From NCBI GenBank assembly GCA_018224415.1, contig JAGTUZ010000046.1, forward strand, positions 1 to 27,513: a DNA stretch of 27,513 nucleotides. The letters are read 5' to 3'. Within the stretch, counting starts at the first letter, position 1. Every line of letters starts with the position of its first letter. Made by a program: the position numbers and the translations under genes. This document shows positions 22,976-27,513 of the stretch, piece by piece. The notes beneath the pieces are model-generated. The model worked only from the letters and a program-made list of their open reading frames with translations. It had not been told where the DNA came from and ran no database searches. Origin of the DNA: Bacteroidota bacterium (GTDB lineage: Bacteria; Bacteroidota; Ignavibacteria; SZUA-365).

Positions 22976-24112
22976 TCAGAGCAGGAAGGAGATCAGGATG
23001 CCCGCCGCGACGGCGGAGCCGATGACGCCGGAGACGTTGGGTCCCATGGCGTGCATGAGCAGGTAGTTGTCCTTGTCGAACGACTGTCCGATGTTGTGCA
23101 CGACGCGTGCGGAATCCGGCACGGCCGACACTCCAGCAGCGCCGATGAGCGGATTGATCTTGTTTCCTTCCCTGAGGAAGAGGTTCATGAATTTCGCGAA
23201 CAGCACGCCGCTGGCCGTCGCGACCGCGAAGGATCCGGCGCCGAGCACGAAAATCAGTACGGACTGCGGCGTGAGGAAGGTGGTCGCCTGCGTGGAGGCG
23301 CCGACGGTCACGCCGAGCAGGATGGTGACGATGTCGATGAGCGGATTGCGCGCCGTCTCCATCAGCCGCTTGGTCACGCCGCTCTCCTTGAGCACGTTGC
23401 CGAAGAACAGCATGCCCAGCAGCGGCAGCGCACCGGGTGAGATGAAGCCCGTGGCGAGAAAGCCCACGATGGGGAACATGATCTTTTCCTTCTTCGAGAC
23501 CGCGCGGGGCGGTTTCATGCGGATGAGCCGCTCCTTTTTCGAGGTGAGCAGCTTCATGATCGGCGGCTGGATGATGGGCACGAGGCCCATGTACGAGTAG
23601 GCCGCGATGGCGATGGCGCCAATCAGATGCGGCGCGAGCTTCGAGGCGATGAAGATGGCGGTCGGACCGTCTGCCCCGCCGATGATGCCGATGGCGCCGG
23701 CTTCCTCGGGACTGAAGCCCAGCGCCAGCGCGCCCATCAGCGTGAGGAAGATGCCGACCTGCGCCGCGGCCCCGAGCAGCACGAGTTTGGGATTGGAGAG
23801 CATGGCCGAGAAATCGGTCATCGCCCCGATACCCAGAAAGATCAACGGCGGATAGATGCCCTTGACCACACCGTAGTAAAGGTAGTTCAGTACGCTGCCT
23901 TCCTCGTAGATGCCGATCTGCAGGCCGACGTTTTCGAGAAAAGGAATGTTGCCAAGCAGGATGCCGAAGCCGATCGGCACGAGCAGCAGCGGTTCGTAAT
24001 CCTTGGTGATCGCGATGTAGATGAAAAACAGTCCCGCCGCGATCATGACGAGATGTCCTATCGTGACATTGGCGAAACCGCTGTACGAGAGGAAATGGAA
24101 AAACCCGTCCAT
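22976..24112 (-). CDS. Sodium-translocating decarboxylase, beta subunit
   Basis: A 378-residue polytopic membrane protein of the OadB/MmdB/GcdB family, which moves sodium out of the cell while decarboxylating carboxybiotin. The signature IGIIGGADGPTAIF (141-154) carries the essential Asp (D148, equivalent to D203 of Klebsiella OadB), and the C-terminal NPLIGAAGVSAVPDSARVV with NIGQ is equally conserved. About ten membrane segments are visible. It is the last gene of the operon, 6 bp after the biotin-carrier gene. The family does not tell oxaloacetate, methylmalonyl-CoA and glutaconyl-CoA pumps apart; the alpha subunit does. Confidence 0.96.
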   Translation of the reverse strand: MDGFFHFLSYSGFANVTIGHLVMIAAGLFFIYIAITKDYEPLLLVPIGFGILLGNIPFLENVGLQIGIYEEGSVLNYLYYGVVKGIYPPLIFLGIGAMTDFSAMLSNPKLVLLGAAAQVGIFLTLMGALALGFSPEEAGAIGIIGGADGPTAIFIASKLAPHLIGAIAIAAYSYMGLVPIIQPPIMKLLTSKKERLIRMKPPRAVSKKEKIMFPIVGFLATGFISPGALPLLGMLFFGNVLKESGVTKRLMETARNPLIDIVTILLGVTVGASTQATTFLTPQSVLIFVLGAGSFAVATASGVLFAKFMNLFLREGNKINPLIGAAGVSAVPDSARVVHNIGQSFDKDNYLLMHAMGPNVSGVIGSAVAAGILISFLL

Positions 24113-24118
24113 GGCCCC

Positions 24119-24562
24119 TTACCCTCCGATCTCGACCAGGGGGTCGCCTTCGAGCACGTTATCGCCCTTGCCCACCTTGAGCGCGGCCACGCGGCCGTCG
24201 GTCGGGGCAACGATGTTGTTCTCCATTTTCATCGCTTCCATGATCAGCAGCAGGTCGCCGGCCTTCACCGTGTCGCCCTCGCGCACGCTCAGTTCGAGAA
24301 TCACACCGGGAAGCGGTGCCTTGACGGTCTTGCCCTTGCTCTCGGTGGGCGACGCGGTGGTTTTCGGACGCTCGGTCTGCGTGGTGTACACCGGCGTGCG
24401 GGTGAGCGTCGGGGTTTTCGATACCTTGCGTTCGGCCTCGAACTCGACGTTGTACACCGTGCCGTTGACGTCGACCGACGCCACGCCCTCGCCCACTTTT
24501 TTTATATCCACGTTGTATTCGTTACCGTGGATTTTCATCTTGAATGTTCTGTTGGAATCCAT
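24119..24562 (-). CDS. Biotin carrier subunit of sodium-pumping decarboxylase
   Basis: A 147-residue protein with a C-terminal biotinyl domain: VKAPLPGVILEL begins it and IMEAMKMENNIVAP carries the biotinylated lysine K112. The N-terminal 45 residues (KMKIHGNEYNVDIKKVGEG) match the small association domain seen in MmdC/GcdC and OadA C-termini. The linker is Thr/Pro/Lys-rich rather than Ala/Pro-rich and relatively short. The protein carries CO2 from the carboxyltransferase to the beta subunit. It starts 15 bp after the gamma/delta-subunit gene. Confidence 0.95.
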   Translation of the reverse strand: MDSNRTFKMKIHGNEYNVDIKKVGEGVASVDVNGTVYNVEFEAERKVSKTPTLTRTPVYTTQTERPKTTASPTESKGKTVKAPLPGVILELSVREGDTVKAGDLLLIMEAMKMENNIVAPTDGRVAALKVGKGDNVLEGDPLVEIGG

Positions 24563-24577
24563 GTCCAGTGACCTCTG

Positions 24578-25027
24578 TCAGCGTTTGGTGATGTGTTTGT
24601 ACGGCGAGGGAGTCATGCCGTACAGCTTCGAGCTCCACGGGGAATAGGGACGCGAGACGCGCTTGATCGTGACGACCGTACGCTCGTCGTCATGTAGTTC
24701 GAACAGATGCGTCTGCAGCGCCAGCGCAATGGCCGCGACCACTTCACCGGAGACGCCGTTCTTCACCGGCTTCCCCGAATCCTCGGCCGGGGCGGAGGGC
24801 TTTTTCGGCTGTCCGATCAGTTTCAGCACCCGGATGAGCAGCGTGATGATGGTGAGCGCCGCGAACACGATGATGATGCCGACGATGGAAATCATCACAC
24901 CGTCGCCCTGCACGATGCTCTCGATGCCCGAGTATTCCCATTTCGCCATGGCGGCGCCACTGGCGATCGTGTCGGCCGCGGCGCGCAAGTCCGCCGCGGC
25001 GAGTGTATCGATGATGGTGTCCTGCAT
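24578..25027 (-). CDS. Sodium-pumping decarboxylase gamma/delta (OadG/MmdD-like) subunit
   Basis: A 149-residue single-pass membrane protein: a polar N-terminus of about 42 residues, a membrane helix (about 45-66; GVMISIVGIIIVFAALTIIT), then a charged linker and a C-terminal block GEVVAAIALALQTHLFELHDDE followed by a basic tail SPWSSKLYGMTPSPYKHITKR. (The block is conveniently read as EVVAAIALALQ and THLFELHDDE.) OadG/MmdD subunits tether the soluble carboxyltransferase to the membrane complex. AAGGAG lies 7 nt before the ATG. Its position between alpha and biotin carrier supports the assignment, since the sequence family is weakly conserved. Confidence 0.88.
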   Translation of the reverse strand: MQDTIIDTLAAADLRAAADTIASGAAMAKWEYSGIESIVQGDGVMISIVGIIIVFAALTIITLLIRVLKLIGQPKKPSAPAEDSGKPVKNGVSGEVVAAIALALQTHLFELHDDERTVVTIKRVSRPYSPWSSKLYGMTPSPYKHITKR

Positions 25028-25036
25028 GCCTGCTCC

Positions 25037-26593
25037 TTACAGCGGAATGTTGCCGTGTTTTTTCATCGGGAGGGAATCCCGTTTCGTGGCCAGGCTCTGC
25101 AGCGCGCGGATGATGCGGAAACGTGTATTGCGCGGCTCGATCACGTCGTCGATGTAGCCGTACTTCGCGGCGACATAGGGCGTGGCGAACTTGTTGCGGT
25201 ATTCGTCTTCCATCATCGCGATGAACTGCGCGCGCGCCTCGGCGTCCTTTTTCGACAGCTCGCGTCCGTACAGCACCTCGATGGCGCCGCGCGGACCCAT
25301 CACCGCGATCTCGGCCGTCGGCCAGGCATAGTTGATGTCGCCGCGCAGGTGCTTCGAGCCCATCACATCGTAGGCGCCGCCGTACGCCTTGCGCAGGATG
25401 ACGGTCACTTTCGGCACCGTGGCCTCGCCGTAGGCGAAGAGCAGCTTGGCGCCGTGGATGATGATGCCGCCATATTCCTGCGCCGTGCCCGGCAGGAAGC
25501 CCGGCACATCCACCAGCGTCACAACGGGGATGTTGAACGCATCACAGAAGCGGATGAAACGCGCACCCTTGCGCGACGCGTTGATGTCGAGCACGCCGGC
25601 GAGATAGCTCGGCTGGTTGGCCACGATGCCCACGGACTGTCCGTTGAAGCGCGCGAAGCCGACGATGATGTTCGGCGCATAGTTGCGATGCACTTCCAGG
25701 AATTCCCCGTGGTCGACGATGGCGTGGATAACGTCCTTGACATCGTAGGGCTTGTTGGGATTCTCGGGAATGATATAGTTGAGCGCATCCTCCAGCCGGT
25801 CGATCGGATCGGTGGACTCCACCCGTGGCGGCTCTTCCATGTTGTTCTGCGGCATGAAGCTGATCAGCTTGCGGATGATCATGATCTGCTCCTCGTCGTT
25901 CTCGCAGGCGAAATGCGACACGCCGGATTTCGCGGTGTGGATGGAGGTCCCGCCGAGTTCCTCGGTCGTCACTTCCTCGTTGGTCACCGACTTGACGACT
26001 TTCGGACCCGTGACGAACATGTAGCTCGTTTCCTTGGTCATGAGGATGAAATCCGTGATGGCGGGGGAATACACCGCTCCGCCGGCGCAGGGACCGAACA
26101 CGCCCGAGATCTGCGGGATCACGCCCGAGGCGAGGATATTTCGTTCGAAGATCTCGGCATAGCCGCCGAGGCTCTTGACGCCTTCCTGAATGCGCGCGCC
26201 ACCGGAGTCGTTGAGCCCGATCACGGGAGCGCCGGCCTTCATGGCCATGTCCATGATCTTGCAGATCTTCGCCGCGTACATTTCCGACAGCGAGCCGCCG
26301 AACACGGTGAAATCCTGCGAGAACACATACACGAGCCGGCCGTCGATCGTGCCGTAGCCCGTCACGACGCCATCGGAGAGATACGCCTCGTTTTCGAGGC
26401 CGAAATCAATGCACCGGTGGCTGACGAACATGTCGAACTCCTCGAAGCTGCCGTCGTCCAGCAGCAACGCGAGCCGCTCGCGCGCCGTCAGCTTGCCCTT
26501 GGCGTGCTGCGACTCGATGCGCTTCTCGCCTCCTCCCATCCGGGCCTCTTCACGCTTCTGGAGGAGTTCCTTGATCTTGTCTTCGATTGCCAT
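25037..26593 (-). CDS. Carboxyltransferase alpha subunit (methylmalonyl-CoA decarboxylase / propionyl-CoA carboxylase beta type)
   Basis: A 518-residue biotin-dependent CoA carboxyltransferase. Diagnostic blocks: KGKLTARERLALLLDDGSFEE (read as KGKLTARERLALLL and DDGSFEE), LVYVFSQDFTVFGGSLSE, GLNDSGGARIQEGV, ISGVFGPCAGGAVYSPAITD, VDVPGFLPGTAQEYGGII and KAYGGAYDVMGSKHL. The GPCAGGA and PGFLPG loops are the N- and C-domain oxyanion sites. It is closest to MmdA/PccB, not to the unrelated OadA fold, so methylmalonyl-CoA is the likely substrate. Linked with beta, gamma and biotin-carrier genes, and without a biotin carboxylase gene here, it should act in a sodium-pumping decarboxylase; reverse propionyl-CoA carboxylation with a distant biotin carboxylase is an alternative. 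ATG 26593 matches family starts (MAIEDKIKELLQKREEAR); an open frame to 26740 adds unrelated residues. First gene of the operon. Confidence 0.95.
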   Translation of the reverse strand: MAIEDKIKELLQKREEARMGGGEKRIESQHAKGKLTARERLALLLDDGSFEEFDMFVSHRCIDFGLENEAYLSDGVVTGYGTIDGRLVYVFSQDFTVFGGSLSEMYAAKICKIMDMAMKAGAPVIGLNDSGGARIQEGVKSLGGYAEIFERNILASGVIPQISGVFGPCAGGAVYSPAITDFILMTKETSYMFVTGPKVVKSVTNEEVTTEELGGTSIHTAKSGVSHFACENDEEQIMIIRKLISFMPQNNMEEPPRVESTDPIDRLEDALNYIIPENPNKPYDVKDVIHAIVDHGEFLEVHRNYAPNIIVGFARFNGQSVGIVANQPSYLAGVLDINASRKGARFIRFCDAFNIPVVTLVDVPGFLPGTAQEYGGIIIHGAKLLFAYGEATVPKVTVILRKAYGGAYDVMGSKHLRGDINYAWPTAEIAVMGPRGAIEVLYGRELSKKDAEARAQFIAMMEDEYRNKFATPYVAAKYGYIDDVIEPRNTRFRIIRALQSLATKRDSLPMKKHGNIPL

Positions 26594-26822
26594 GATAACA
26601 CGTCCTTTTCGACGATGATGTATAGGGGATATATGGTATTGCCGTTTGGATACGGTGCGGGGTGGGATATGTCTCGATGCGGTAGCCTGCCGTGCGGCGA
26701 TTTCCCGAATTTCAGGTGCGAACGTTTGTTGATCTCCCAATCGTTATAAATTTAGCGATCTTCGGGGGGATTTCCAAAAATCATCGGGAATGTTTGCTCC
26801 GGCGGTGCTTGCATGACGCCAT

Positions 26823-26934
26823 GACGCTGCGCGCGGCAATCGCGCCTGCGGCGCGGCATTCGCGCCTGCGGCACGGCAATCGCGCTGCGCGCGGCAATCG
26901 CGCTGCGCGCGGCATTCGCGCTGCGCGCGGCTTT
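26823..26934. repeat. 18-20-bp tandem array left of the four-helix-bundle gene
   Basis: Six consecutive units: one 18 bp, two 20 bp and three 18 bp, of consensus CGCGCTGCGCGCGGCAAT (the 20-bp forms carry CGCGCCTGCGGCGCGGCAAT or a variant; AAT alternates with ATT). Neighbouring units form small hairpins such as GCGCG-gcaat-CGCGC. The array lies in the 424-bp gap 26594-27017, between the divergent starts of the decarboxylase operon and the four-helix-bundle gene. The remaining part of the gap, 26700-26770, is AT-rich and probably holds the operon promoter; no clear boxes can be set. Confidence 0.93.
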
Positions 26935-27017
26935 GGCACGGAATGGGGGCGTAGAAGTGCGTTTCGCGATGGCCGGGGAGTCATTAGCTTTACGGACATT
27001 TCATAGGGAGAAATGCC

Positions 27018-27380
27018 ATGAGGAAGTTTATCGATTACGAGGTGATAGGCCTCGCACGAGGCCTGGCAGTCGAATTGTACAGGCTGCTTCGACAGTATCC
27101 CCGCGAGGAACAGTATTCTCTGTGCCAGCAGATCCGGCGCGCGGTGATCTCAGTCGGAGCCAACATTGCCGAAGGCTCCGGAAGGATGACGGAGAGGGAC
27201 TTCGCCCACTTCGTCACGCAGGCAATCGGTTCACTCTGTGAACTGGAATACCTCCTGCTCGTGTCTCAAGATCTTGACTATGTCGACAGTCAAACGCGCC
27301 TTCCACTGGATCACCGCATTCAGATCCTCAAGGGAAAGCTCTTCCGCCTGCGTCGCACTTTGCTGACAGCAAAAGGGTGA
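27018..27380 (+). CDS. Four-helix-bundle protein (TIGR02436 / 23S rRNA-IVP type)
   Basis: A 120-residue protein with the hallmarks of the TIGR02436 four-helix-bundle family: an N-terminal Y-E-x-x-x-x-A-R-x-L-A block, PREEQYSLCQQIRRAVISV, then the highly conserved GANIAEGSGR, and a C-terminal helix starting CELEYLLLVSQDL. Members are encoded by intervening sequences in 23S rRNA genes and, as Avd, in diversity-generating retroelements, but most are free-standing genes of unknown function. No reverse transcriptase or rRNA is present here. GGGAG at 27006-27010 lies 7 nt before the ATG. The gene is flanked on both sides by related tandem arrays in opposite orientation. Confidence 0.92.
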   Translation: MRKFIDYEVIGLARGLAVELYRLLRQYPREEQYSLCQQIRRAVISVGANIAEGSGRMTERDFAHFVTQAIGSLCELEYLLLVSQDLDYVDSQTRLPLDHRIQILKGKLFRLRRTLLTAKG

Positions 27381-27386
27381 CCTCAA

Positions 27387-27513
27387 GCGGCGCGGAGCGC
27401 CATTGCGGCGCGGAGCGCCATTGCGGCGCGGAGCGCCATTGCGGCGCGGAGCGCCATTGCGGCGCGGAGCGCCATTGCGGCGCGGAGCGCCATTGCGGCG
27501 CGGAGCGCCATTG
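27387..27513. repeat. 18-bp tandem array right of the four-helix-bundle gene, running off the window
   Basis: Seven identical copies of GCGGCGCGGAGCGCCATT from 27387 to 27512, with the next copy starting at the last base, so the true length is unknown. Each unit holds the hairpin GGCGC-gga-GCGCC. It starts 6 bp after the stop codon of the four-helix-bundle gene. Perfect identity among units suggests recent expansion or homogenisation. Confidence 0.95.

Noticed and set aside
25037..26593. Acetyl-CoA carboxylase carboxyltransferase (AccD/AccA)
   Set aside because: The single long chain with both halves and the neighbouring sodium-pump beta subunit fit MmdA/PccB, not the two-chain Acc enzyme with zinc ribbon.
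24707..26749. 680-codon plus-strand open frame
   Set aside because: Antisense to the carboxyltransferase and gamma/delta-subunit genes; His/Asp-rich composition typical of GC-shadow frames.
27018..27380. Avd of a diversity-generating retroelement
   Set aside because: No reverse transcriptase, template repeat or variable target gene is visible; only the shared four-helix-bundle fold supports it.
26823..27513. CRISPR array
   Set aside because: Units are contiguous 18-20-bp repeats without unique spacers and no cas genes are present.

Overview
The window is high-GC chromosomal DNA from a Gram-negative bacterium, most likely of the Bacteroidetes/Chlorobi/Ignavibacteria (FCB) group. The grounds are two secreted proteins with type IX secretion (Por) C-terminal sorting domains, one carrying the YPNPFNPTT motif typical of that group, a TonB-dependent receptor, and a TPR protein / DUF4292 lipoprotein / EnvC-like gene order that is common in Bacteroidetes. 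No rRNA, tRNA, CRISPR array, transposase or phage gene was seen. Intergenic regions are unusually rich in short GC-rich tandem arrays and palindromes.

Layout. 1-815: 3' end of a BNR/YCF48-type beta-propeller protein. 833-1088: two intergenic tandem arrays (7-bp and 17-bp units). 1147-6145: a probable metal-uptake locus made of NikR, a short ECF T component, an ECF ATPase, a TonB-dependent receptor preceded by a perfect 27-bp palindrome (candidate NikR operator), a six-helix ECF S component that is not CbiM/NikM-like, and a SAM methyltransferase. 6176-7586: a divergent pair, an Ala/Pro-rich single-pass membrane protein and a small outer-membrane beta-barrel, with a strong terminator after the latter. 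7682-16004: two large secreted proteins on the minus strand, a subtilase with HYR-type modules and a PNGase F-family protein split by a LamG-containing insertion, with a GNAT acetyltransferase and an unrecognised secreted protein between them. 16117-17550: a DUF2892 protein, a possible 25-residue membrane peptide, two face-to-face terminators and a lipoprotein. 17574-18161: rplU-rpmA. 18290-22156: TPR protein, DUF4292 lipoprotein and EnvC-like M23 protein, a cell-envelope set. 22265-26593 (minus): a CBS-pair protein and a four-gene biotin-dependent sodium-pumping decarboxylase operon (alpha, gamma/delta, biotin carrier, beta). 26823-27513: a TIGR02436-type four-helix-bundle gene between two 18-bp arrays that are related in inverted orientation.

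How the genes work together. In the NikR locus the parts form a complete path: an outer-membrane receptor, an inner-membrane S/T/A importer and a nickel-sensing regulator. The importer uses an S component outside the known Ni/Co family and the locus ends with a methyltransferase, so the imported species may be a chelated or organic form of the metal; this is an inference. The decarboxylase operon would couple decarboxylation of a CoA-thioester (methylmalonyl-CoA is the best guess) to sodium export. The large secreted hydrolases point to breakdown of external protein or glycoprotein.
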